Source: Tyto alba (taxonomy: Eukaryota > Chordata > Aves > Strigiformes > Tytonidae). Taken from it: a DNA stretch of 64,000 nucleotides. Below, in pieces: positions 28,778 to 38,420 of the stretch (the first letter of the stretch is position 1; the number at the start of each line of letters is the position of its first letter). The notes beneath the pieces were generated by a model. That model had not been told where the DNA came from and searched no databases. It saw only the letters and a list, made by a program, of their open reading frames with translations. Location of the stretch: positions 10,729,730 through 10,793,729 of the forward strand of contig NW_024881324.1 of the NCBI RefSeq assembly GCF_018691265.1, in the 5' to 3' direction. A program made the translations under genes and the position numbers.

Positions 28778-31347
28778 CCCTTTTCTGTGTATAACACGGA
28801 GCACAGTGGAGTTCTGGCCCATGACTGAATTCCTCTGCAGTACAAACATGGTGAAAACAAAAAAAATCAATAACATTTGGCCGTCTTTTTAAAAGCAGTA
28901 CTTATGAGTTAACTGTATTCAATTTTAACTATAACATTATGATTGATGTCTAAAATTCTCCTGTTTACAGTACGCAAATCTGAACAAAAATGTTGTCCTG
29001 CACCCTGGCATGTCTGACAATGGAATCTCAACAAGGACTTAATATTTATTTCCTGTTAAATAAATAAATGAGGGAAGAAAAGTCTTAAATTGCACAAGTT
29101 GAAATGTGAAAATTCTGCTTCCTGTGAAAATAATCTTTGAATTTTAAGAGGATTTTAAAACTTGCCAGAAAAAAGGGAAATTTAGAAAGCTGAAACTTGA
29201 AATTTCATCTTACTTTTTTTTTTTTTATCAAGATTAGGACAAAAACTTCACAAAAAGCTTCTGTTCTATGAGATTACATTATCTGCTGGATGATTTTACT
29301 TTTTTCCCCTGACACACTGCAGTGAATTCTGTTCTCCAGTCAGTGAATGGAAACAAATTGGTCACATTCCTAAATTTTCACCTTTATTATATTGTGTTAC
29401 AAACATGTAAGAACTGAAATTTTTTACCATCAAAATAGTTGATAAATCCTTGCTTAGAAGTTAATTTACATTTGAGAAAGAACAGCATTTTATAAGCAGT
29501 CTTAAGTTTCCTACTTTGTATTAGGGACTACGTGTATGTCCACTGAGGGGAATGTAATGGGTGAGGATATGGAGAATATATTGTTTCATCATATATCAGT
29601 GTAGTTTTGGAAGCATATATCTGCACATCTACAGATATTTCAATAGCAAAGCATCTTTGGATGGCTTTCCAGGGATATATTCTTCAGTCCTATTCAAGAA
29701 GGTGCTTATTGTTTTTAGAGTACAGAATATTTGTCGTCTGGTGGCATTAAACCACTTTAAAGCCTATTTATACAGTTTTAGCAGTGGCTGTTTATAAAGC
29801 ATAACTGAAATTCTGGACTGCAGAAAACCAACCAAACTAAATTTATAATTTTTTTCTTCCCTTGGTTCTGATTGGCTACTTCTGGATTTCACAAATATAA
29901 ATAACACCTTTTCTCCTTCATTAGCTTTGCAGTACTCACTGGCTTCTCCTTCACATTATCCTTCTATCTACCTGCAATTTGGGATTTTATTATTTTTACA
30001 TTTAATCCCTCCTTGTTGTTTAGTTTATCCTTCCTGTTTTCCTGTGCCAAACCACAGACTATGTTGTGGCTACCTCTCGTTGTACTTACTGGATTTTCTC
30101 TTCTCTTACACCCTTCAAGTTCACATCTAATTTTTTGTTAATCCTAATTTAGGCTAAAGGAGTCCATGACCACCCCAGGCCAGAGAGTAAATTGGAGGCA
30201 GAGGCAAGACGGAGTGCAATTAAGAAGCAAATGTCCACTTCTCACCATTCCCAGAAAAAGAGACCTCTAAACTCAGAGGTAAGTCAAAGTCATTAGTCAA
30301 TTAAAAAGGTGTCATAAGCATGTACTGGGGATTCCAGGGCAAAACGAAGCTTTACACCATGCTTCATTTGGGGCTGAAATGAGCAACAGTACAAGTGTCG
30401 AGAAATATAAGTGTGTGCAGGCAGCACCGATTCCCAAATCTCAACAATCTACTTGTCCTTGTCAGGCAGGAAGGTACCACGACAGCGGTGGTTACACCAA
30501 CAACCTACAGAATCTGCCCTGCATGGATGGCCCAGAAAGGGTCGGTATCATCACAGACACCAATTTTTCGATTCCAGCTCAGTCTTACCCTTCACTGCAA
30601 AACACTGATCTCTACAAAGCCCCTTACGACTCAGCCAGCTTCCAAGAGGACAAGCTATCGTCATACCCAAAGTGCTCCAATCCAAGGATCTACGTGCCCA
30701 GGCCATGCAGCTATGAGTTTGGAGTTCCTACCTTTATAAGCTCCAGCCCTTACCCGACGTTTTACAAAGATCTGGCAAGTCCTGCCATCGACGCCGACCC
30801 CCTTGGTTTGAGCGGATCTCACTACAACGCCGTGGCTGCCCACGATAAGAGTTTTGATAACCCTGGCAGACATTATGGACTGAAACCAGCTTGGGGGAAA
30901 ACTGGCAGCGGAGAGCGGAGTGACTATGGACAGATGCAAACAAGCACTACCCACCCTTACTGTGGTGGGGACTACCCCTGCAGGTATGGTCCCAGTCCCT
31001 CTCCCATAGCCCCACCGTTGCAAACCGTCATCACGACCACCACCAAGGTGTCCTACCAGGCCTACAAGCCATCTGCGCTGAAATACAGCGACAACCTCTG
31101 CGATGTGAAAAATCTCCAGAGCTACACCCACGTGGCAGAAAATGTCTCGGGTGCTATCTATTCAGGGATGAAGATTCAGGAAGACTTTGGGATGATAAAG
31201 TCAGCGTTGCTCTACCAGCATGACCCGGTCCCCACAAAGTCCGAACCAGCTGAGAGCATGGAGACCTATCGGTATGGGCCACCGCTGGGGAACAGCTATG
31301 CTGAGCATGAAGGCCAGACCTTAAGGTTTGAGAGTGCTGAATACTGA
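26542..31347 (+). CDS. GCM2: GCM2, glial cells missing homologue 2 (complete, 5 exons)
   Basis: Zinc-dependent DNA-binding transcription factor, master regulator of the parathyroid lineage in vertebrates. Exons 26542-26583, 27898-28150, 28555-28667, 30153-30278 and 30466-31347 join to 471 codons (human about 506), stop TGA at 31345-31347. The GCM domain occupies about residues 3-160, with [51 protein letters not shown] and [20 protein letters not shown]. The C-terminal exon keeps [14 protein letters not shown], shared with GCM1/GCM2 transactivation regions, and ends in an acidic/aromatic tail. GCM2 is preferred over GCM1 because the overall sequence resembles human GCM2 and MAK and SYCP2L are its neighbours. 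An in-frame ATG at 26482 could add 20 residues. Confidence 0.95.
27898..28150 (+). CDS. GCM2: GCM2 exon 2
   Basis: 253 nt, phase 0 to 1, acceptor tgatgcag, donor CAAA|gtgaga. Encodes most of the first GCM subdomain, from [14 protein letters not shown] to CDKARQKQQ. It is very GC-rich at third positions, unlike exons 3 and 4. Residue 58 is Cys where the human protein, from memory, has Gly. Confidence 0.96.
28555..28667 (+). CDS. GCM2: GCM2 exon 3
   Basis: 113 nt, phase 1 to 0, acceptor tttgcag, donor CAG|gtaaaa. Encodes the zinc-binding core [20 protein letters not shown] and [17 protein letters not shown]. Confidence 0.96.
28747..28777. repeat. 31-nt poly-T tract
   Basis: Uninterrupted T run in GCM2 intron 3, about 80 nt after the exon 3 donor. 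No LINE or SINE body is attached to it. Confidence 0.9.
30153..30278 (+). CDS. GCM2: GCM2 exon 4
   Basis: 126 nt, phase 0 to 0, acceptor ctaatttag, donor GAG|gtaagt. [20 protein letters not shown] closes the GCM domain; the basic SQKKRP stretch follows. Confidence 0.95.
30466..31347 (+). CDS. GCM2: GCM2 exon 5 (terminal coding exon)
   Basis: Acceptor ttgtccttgtcag, phase 0, 882 nt to TGA. Encodes the Pro/Ser/Tyr-rich regulatory half with [15 protein letters not shown] and [20 protein letters not shown]. The open frame runs upstream to 30379, but the tract at 30450-30465 is the natural acceptor and places the exon border where the human alignment expects it. Confidence 0.93.
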   Translation, partial: AGRYHDSGGYTNNLQNLPCMDGPERVGIITDTNFSIPAQSYPSLQNTDLYKAPYDSASFQEDKLSSYPKCSNPRIYVPRPCSYEFGVPTFISSSPYPTFYKDLASPAIDADPLGLSGSHYNAVAAHDKSFDNPGRHYGLKPAWGKTGSGERSDYGQMQTSTTHPYCGGDYPCRYGPSPSPIAPPLQTVITTTTKVSYQAYKPSALKYSDNLCDVKNLQSYTHVAENVSGAIYSGMKIQEDFGMIKSALLYQHDPVPTKSEPAESMETYRYGPPLGNSYAEHEGQTLRFESAEY

Positions 31348-32850
31348 CTAAATGTGGCCTAAATGGCAAGTACATGCAAATGGGAAAATACATTCTCGTG
31401 CTGACCATGTGCATGCTAAACCCAGTTGTTCGGGATTTGAGGAGAGGTGAGGAAGTGGTACTTTGTGACAGCTTATCCCCCTAAAAGTGCCTTTCTGGAG
31501 CTGTGCTGAGTGAAGCATATTTTGCATACAATTTCAAATCAGCCCCGCCTAGTCTGTAAAATGGCATGAGGAGCTGAGCCCCAGACATGCCTGGGCAAAG
31601 GCGGTGTGGAGGCACAGCACCTGGAAGTCAACAGCCTCCTCTGATGGGGGAATGGTCCGCTTTTAGGCATGACTCCTGCCAGGTGCCTTAAGTTTTGAGA
31701 GAAAACACTCCATCTGTGAGAAAGAAAATGCTTACCAGGTAACGGGGGGGGAAAAAAAGATGAAGGAAGGTAGGTATAGATCATAGTCAGCTGAAAGAAA
31801 TGACAGAAAATGGAGGAAATAAAAGAAATGAAAGCAAGACAATTTGCAGAGTAATTCACCTGAATGGTCCATTCAGCTGCCGTGATCCATCTGATGAATG
31901 GAAAGACCAGCTAGGTTTCTCTGAAATGAGAAATGACAAGCTTCATGTTGCTTTTTGATCCACTGCCTCAAGAGTACAGACTGTCCAGCCTTTCTGGGCA
32001 AAAAGGAAAGCCCAGGCATAGCCCCACTGCCACTGAGAACCAACCCCCTGCAACGCTCAACCTGGAGGCAAGAAGGCTGAGGTGACCCCCGCCAAGCATG
32101 CCTAGCATTGCACGGGTGTCAGGGTTACATATATCGTCCTGGAGACCATTTGCAGTGAAACTGCCTTTTGTCTAAAGGGGTCGGGCAAGCTGGTCACATC
32201 GATACTATGCCGGTATTGCTGCAGAAATTCGCTTTACTCACACATATAACTCCATCCTCTCTAAAAATGCAGCATCCCAGCTGCTTAGCAGTACAGGTCA
32301 GCGCTGAATGCACCTTCCCTGGTTGCCTTTCTGCTCTGCATCTCCATTAGATCTTTCCCCTTCCTCCAAGGGACTTCTAGACATTCTTCTCTCTGCAATC
32401 ATAACTCCCAATAATAGCACTGTTCTCTCGGAAATGAAGCAGCTGACAAAACAAGGTCAGAAACCGAACTTTTCAGACGCCCTGAGCTAAAGAAAGAAAA
32501 CATAAGGACTTGCATCCCCAAATTCTTAGTGAACTGAACTAATCCTCCAACAGGCCAGGAAGAAGAAGTAACAGAGGAGTACTTCTGGTTTAAAACTGGT
32601 ATTTTGAAAGCTGCCTAGTACTGGCGAATGGAACCTGTACCCAAACTGTGTGCATCAAGCAAGGGAACTATGTAGGCACAGGGGATTTATCAGTTATAAA
32701 ATTTCTTATTATTTTATTATTTAGTTAACAAGTATCTTTAACTTTTTGGACAATCAAATATTTTTGAAAAATCTGTTTTATGTATATTTTTGCTATGTTT
32801 TGAGTAGCAGCATGCTGCTGTATTGTTTCAATAAACATGAAATCGAAGTT
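31348..32850 (+). other. GCM2: GCM2 3' UTR
   Basis: About 1.5 kb with no convincing coding frame between the GCM2 stop and the polyadenylation signal. The last 200 bases are strongly A/T-rich and include several ATTTA motifs near 32.70-32.75 kb. Confidence 0.65.
32830..32835 (+). terminator. GCM2: GCM2 polyadenylation signal AATAAA
   Basis: Canonical AATAAA in an A/T-rich stretch (gtttcaataaacatg), 1.48 kb after the stop codon. It is the first such hexamer downstream. Confidence 0.7.
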
Positions 32851-34392
32851 AAAAACAAAGCACCATGTAAACTAACGTGAGCGTCTGGCTAGTTGTCTTC
32901 AACACATAGAACCTTGTAATGCTATTGTCAAACTGGTAAGCAAATCTTACTTGCAAATCATGGTGTACAAATACCCAAGTTTTTATAATCATTATTTCTG
33001 GTGTAGTTTATTTTCTTTGAGTTTTTATTAAAATAATGTGTGCAGTCTGATAGGTGAAATTGAGCCCCACAGGAATTTAGCTAATAGCATCCTGTTTCAG
33101 TGGTGGGTTATTAGCATTTTAAAAATTCAAGCCATGTGAAGCTGGAATTTACAAAAAGACTAAGTGAATCTATCTGCAGCATACTTACCTTGTCTTTTAG
33201 GGAATTTGCTGTATATCTCACTTAGCTTTTGTTAAACTCTTATGGCAACTCTTCTACCAGGTGTTTTAAATTACTGACAAGAACAGATTCAGCTGAGCAA
33301 CATCAGTTTGATAATTAGCCCACATACTAAACTAAAAAAAAAAAAAAAAAAACAAAAAAAACACAAAAAAACCCAAACAAACAAAAAAAAAAAACAACAA
33401 AAAAAAAGTTACCACCTGGAAGGACTGATGCAAAGTTTTAAAGTTGAGGGAGATGTAACACTATGCCCATTTACAGAACTGAGATTTCCCATCTGTACTC
33501 CAAATCATATCGAGGCATTTTCCATGTAGAATAAAAATTAAGATTTACAGCCTTCTAAGTTTAAAAGAAAAAGAAACGTATTGAATGGGAAAAAGGTCAA
33601 ACAAAGTGACTAGAAAATCTGGAAAGAGTCACAGCAGATGCAAAAGTCAATGAAAATTTTAAAGCTGTAAGTTGCTCTATTTTATATTGACTGTAGAGGA
33701 GTTAGACAACCATAGCTCAGGCTTCAAGTGTATTAAAACATTCAGGCAAACTGTGGGGGTTTTGTGCTGTTAATGTTACTGGTATAAAAATTGTCATTGT
33801 AGCTGTAAGCTTAAATCATTATGCTATGCTCTTAAACATAGCCTTTTAAGCAGGACTTTGTACATCTGTCAAAATGCAGCCAGTTGTGTTAAGATGCTAC
33901 TTTTTGGGTGTGGACTTACTTCTAATAAACATGACAGCTGTTTAACACAGTAAAAAGCTGCAGTAGCAATTACCTCACCGCATCATCTGTAGCACTAGAA
34001 CAAATAAAACCACTCTAAAGGTTATTGCAGTCTTTCTTCACTTTGCTCCCTTTCATGCATAAGTGTCTGGGACAAGATATCACTACACTACCTTTTCCAG
34101 ATAAAAGATCACATGGATAAAGTCTAGTATTGTACATAGTTTTCTCTCCAAAATGTAGAAATGTAAAGGCAGCATGAGCTTCTGTAACAAAAAAACCTGA
34201 AATTGAAAGCCTCCTTGTTGGTTTCTATAGCTGCAGAATTGACTCTAAAAGCGTGTTTCTCAAGCAAAGCAGCATCCTGAAGAAAGATGTGCTTCCTTCA
34301 GTCCCTGAGTAAGCGTCCTCTCTTCCATTAATCATCCCCTTCAAGCACGGTTTCTGGTCCTGCCTTGAGCACCTGAGAGGAGCCCCTCGTCA

Positions 34393-34400
34393 GCCCGCAT
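34393..34400 (-). promoter_or_regulatory. GCM-type octamer ATGCGGGC
   Basis: The plus strand reads GCCCGCAT; the reverse complement fits the GCM consensus ATRCGGGY at every position. It lies 3.0 kb after the GCM2 stop codon. One 8-mer match is weak on its own. Confidence 0.25.
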
Positions 34401-36600
34401 CCTGCACCGCAGCAGACATCTTCATCTAACAAATTCCACTTGTTATAGCGAAGTCACGGAGGGAGGGGGGAAAAAAGGTGCTTTCAAACCTTGGCCACCT
34501 GTGGCTCCTGCTTCATATGGACTACAAGGGCCCTACTGAGGTAAAGCACCATCTGCCCCACGCTGGGGCTGCCCTTTGTACCAGAGCAGCAGCCTCTTAA
34601 TGGCAAAGTTTAAAAGCCCAAGAGTTGAATGGATGCCTCCCCGAGACAAGAGGCCGCGTGACAATGTTTTTCAACCGTGGGCCCACCGAGCGCAGCCGTG
34701 TGTCACACATCTGATGGGTGCAGCTATGCTTGGGCATCATTTTGTGGTCCCATCCCCTCCTGCTGAGAGGACAGAGCCTGTCCCGCTCCACGGCCACGTG
34801 TGTCCACCCAGTCCTGCCACAGTCCTCTGGTGAGAACCTGAGCAATTCGCTTAGCCCTTGCTCCTCTCCCGAAAGCAGGTTACCTCTAGGCTTTTCAAAT
34901 AGACTAAATGCTACAAACAAGGCATGCACTAATGCACTTGGTTTCATCTTACTGAGCTGGAAATAGTTGATCTCCTCATTTTGGGGTACAGACTATCATC
35001 TTTAAAGATGGAGGCAGGCTTTCCTCCGAGCTCTGTGGGTGGAAACTAGAGCTACTCCATAGACACTGCCAACACAGCAGAGCAGAATATAATTTCTGAG
35101 ACTGGGTTTTATTTTTTTTTTTGCCTGAGGGTTTTCTGGGATTTTTTTCTGAATTTTTAAGGTTTTACTTTGTGTCTTTTTGGGGGAAGCTATGTAATAC
35201 AACCAAGCTACTCCCGTTCACAAAAGCAGATCAAGTTTCCTGAAAGACAGCATTTGGCAGGATGCACAATGCAGGTCTAGAGATGCATCTAGGAAAGTTC
35301 ATGTCATTCCCACTTTTATCAGTAGCAGTCACATGAAGATAAAAAGGGGAAAACTGAGACATTTAATGTTGTAGTTCCTCCCCAGAGTTAAAAGTTAGTC
35401 CAGGTCTGTTAAAACCCCTCTGCCTGAGAAGTAATCAGACTGATGTATGGTGGTGTCCCATCTCTGGATCACTGCCTTCGGTGTTCTAGCTGCATGAAGT
35501 AACTGTCTGCCTGTCACTCGCAAGCAAAGAGAGGGCGAGTCAGTTACTGTTTATGTAGTGCTACGGTTGGGGCTGTGCAAAACAGAGAGTGCATTTCAAC
35601 ACAACACCGCCATGGGCTTGCGAGAGTCCGTAGGCAACACGAAGATCCGTGGGACGATACAGGTGTGAATAGGTATCACACAGAAACATCGCCTGTTTGG
35701 CTCAAGCTCATTCAAACAAACAGAAACTAAATGCAGTTTACACAACCCCTATTAGCTTCAACAAGCGTGCTGGCACTTGCGATGGTGTTTGGGAGAAGCC
35801 AGTTTCAGGCAGGCTGGCCTCTGGGGAAAGAGTCAACAACTTTAAGGACCACAACCAAAGAAGGTTCTTTCAACAGAAAATTAGCAGTGGGTCTGCTTGT
35901 GGTGTAAAACGAGCAGGGAAGCAGGTGCACGAGGATGTTCTTGGAGGTCCTTTTGCGAGGCTCACAAACATTGCTGCAGTTCCAGGGTCTCTTTGTTCCA
36001 GCCCGCTGCGCTTCCTTCGGTTTCCTGGTTCATAGCAAGAGCACAGCACAGCACCTCTCCCCTGTCTTTATGACAAAATGAAGTGTTAAGTGACTGGGTT
36101 GCAGCACTCGTCCTGCAACTCGGCACCATGTCGCAGTTTGGCTTAAACACCGGCGAGTTCTGTCGATAGCCTTTCCGTCTTCATGCGTGTGAAATGCTGG
36201 GGAGCGTTACAGAAAGTACCAACAACTGACAGACACAAAGTCCTGGTGACTGAATTGAGACTTCAGTGTTGCACCTGTGCAAAACTAATCCTGAAATTAT
36301 TTAAACATCAGACCTCTTGCTGGTGCCAGATCTCTTATAAGTGACTATAATTAGACTAGAAATGCCCCAGAAGCAACCAAGAACAACGTGCTAGGGACTT
36401 CCCAGATAAAAGCATTAAAGCAGTGCTGTAAGTTCCTTCCCTTCCATGGTCTAATGTCCTTGGAGAAGGGATTAGAGTTTCACAAACCAGTTTTGCAGGC
36501 CACAAGCCCAGCAAGGTCCCAGGAAGCCTCACATTAGGCCCGTGGCCCTGCAGAGGAAGGTAGCCCGAGGGATAGTGGTGGAAATTGGGTGGCAACACCA

Positions 36601-36626
36601 GAGGAGGAGGAGGAGGAGGAGGAGGA
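36601..36626. repeat. (GAG)n microsatellite
   Basis: Nearly nine perfect GAG units in an intergenic purine-rich stretch. Confidence 0.85.
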
Positions 36627-37655
36627 AGCCCGTCACTGGGAAAGAAGGGTAGCGGTGGGACAAGGCTAAGCTGAACAGAGAGAGAGGAAAGGACACAAGG
36701 GCAGGGAGGAGGTGTCACAGGGCAACTGCTGCACCTCTTCCACTGGCCGTGGAGAAGTACTTCCACGCGTGTCGTGTGTGCACGTAAGTGTTTGAGCGCA
36801 TCCTTACAGGCGAGCACACAGCCTTGCTACGTAGTCACCTCCTGCTGAATCCCTGCCTGAATTCTGTTCGTGTGGGCAATGACACCTTCTCTCTTACTCA
36901 TGTCCAAGACTCACCTTTGAACTTCATTTTACCTGGGAGACACCTCTCTGGTGATTTATTTCAATAAAGGAAACGGGCATATTCTGTTTCAGAAAATACG
37001 TTGTTTTCTTGTACTTGCATTTCAGCCAACTATGCGTGAGTGGTCGAATCCCTTGGATTCCAGAAAATCGATTCCCATAGCCCCACATTCCACCCCACTG
37101 ACTTGAGACATAATCAATTAATCTGTCATCAGTGCTTAAACCATGACAAAGTCACCACACCAGCTAATGAAGCACAGGGCTGGCGGCTGGGGGGTGGGAG
37201 GTATAGTTAAGGCGGCTCCTCTTTTTCACTCAGCAAGCCTGAGCTTCCAGCTTGGTGAAGCAGATACGAATCTGAATTTCTAAAACCACCTTCTGCTTTT
37301 CCCTCCATAGTGCCACTACTATTTACTGTGTTGAAAGGATCTCCCCCTTTTCTTGCCCCTTACTCTCAGAAACATTAAAAAATAGAAAGTTCAAACGAAT
37401 GTTGAGAATTAAGGCCTAAAATGAGACTCCGCTGCCAAAATTACTATCTCAGACACTAAATATGTAGGTTTTAACAACTGTGCCTGCCACACACACTGGA
37501 AAAATGCAGGTTACAAAGGACCAAGAGGAAACATCATGATTATTTTTCTAACTTAAGTATTTTAGAATAGCACCCAAAGCTCCCCCCCTGCATTAATATT
37601 AGCAACATGCATTTTAATAAGTTGCTTATAGTAAATAATAAAAACTTTAGGGGGA

Positions 37656-37890
37656 AAAAAAAACACAACAAAAAAAAAAACATAAAAAACCCCCCAAAAA
37701 ACCCAAAGCAAAAACACAAAAAAACCCAAAAACCCAAAACAAAAAAACCCTACCAAAAAAAACAAAAAAATCCACCAACAAAAAACCCCAATCCCTACCC
37801 CCCCCCCAAAAAAAAAAAAAAACAAAACCCCCTCACAAACAAACAAACCCCCCAAAATAAATTTAAAAAAAAACAAAACAAAACCAAAAC
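37656..37890. repeat. A/C-only low-complexity tract
   Basis: Roughly 235 bases almost entirely A and C (A runs broken by C or CC/CCC), just upstream of the MAK CpG island. The complementary strand is a T/G tract. The frames through it give only Lys/Asn/Pro or Phe/Gly/Val and are not genes. Confidence 0.85.
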
Positions 37891-38009
37891 TTCAGACTTC
37901 ATTCCAGCAACAAGTATGACGGACATATAGGAATTTCTGCACACAATTCTGTGCACGGTGGCTTTATTTGCTCTAGGGTTGCCATTACCAATGAGGACAG
38001 ACAAGGCCC

Positions 38010-38420
38010 GACTCCCGTTTGACCGGCCCTGTGCCCCTGCCCCTGCCCCTGCCCACTGCGCCTGCGCTCAGCCCCGCCCCGCCTGCCCCGCGCAGGGCCA
38101 CGTGACGTCGGCCGAAGGGGCGGAGCCCTAGGCAGGCCGAGCCCCGCCCCCCCCGCGGCCCCGCGCCGTCGCCCTGGCGACGAGGCAGAGCGGCCCGGCG
38201 GCCGTTGGCGGCGGTTGGCGGCCGTTGGCGGGTCGGGGGCTCGGCGCCGCCCGCCCGGCACCGCCCGCAGTGAGTGGGCGGCCGCGCTCGGTGGTGGGAG
38301 GGGGGCCGGGTCCCCAGCGGGGGTGGTGGGCGTCCTGAGAGCGGGTGCCCCCCGTGTCCCGGCTCTTTGGGGCGGGGTCAGCCCCAGGCTCCCCCCACCG
38401 GAACGAAGGAGCTGCCGGTT
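38010..38420 (+). promoter_or_regulatory. MAK: MAK CpG-island promoter and 5' exon
   Basis: Very CpG-dense block with GC boxes (ccccgccccgcc near 38061, ggggcgg at 38117), CACGTG at 38099 overlapping TGACGTCG at 38103, an X-box-like palindrome at 38168 and three tandem copies of a GCCGTTGGCG-like unit at 38201-38230. A strong donor CCGCA|gtgagt at 38269/38270 marks the probable end of an untranslated first exon. MAK is the next gene downstream in this orientation. Confidence 0.65.
38168..38181. promoter_or_regulatory. X-box-like RFX site
   Basis: GTCGCC CT GGCGAC: two perfect inverted 6-bp arms with a 2-bp spacer, fitting the X-box form GTNRCC-N(0-3)-RGYRAC bound by RFX factors that drive ciliary genes. 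Confidence 0.6.

Larger units (their letters stand above)
32851..37990. other. GCM2-MAK intergenic interval
   Basis: About 5 kb with no exon chain, RNA gene or recognisable transposon. It contains an A-rich tract (33332-33408), a perfect GCM octamer at 34393, a GGA triplet run at 36601-36626 and a long A/C low-complexity tract (37656-37890). Open frames inside the repeats have no protein character. Confidence 0.6.

Noticed and set aside
30661..31131. 156-residue minus-strand open frame
   Set aside because: Antisense to the GCM2 terminal coding exon, which is unmistakable on the plus strand.
36356..36817. 153-residue minus-strand open frame with a Pro run
   Set aside because: Built on the GAG microsatellite; no splice context or recognisable domain.
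37562..37930. Phe/Gly-rich (minus) and Lys/Asn/Pro-rich (plus) open frames
   Set aside because: Products of the A/C low-complexity tract.
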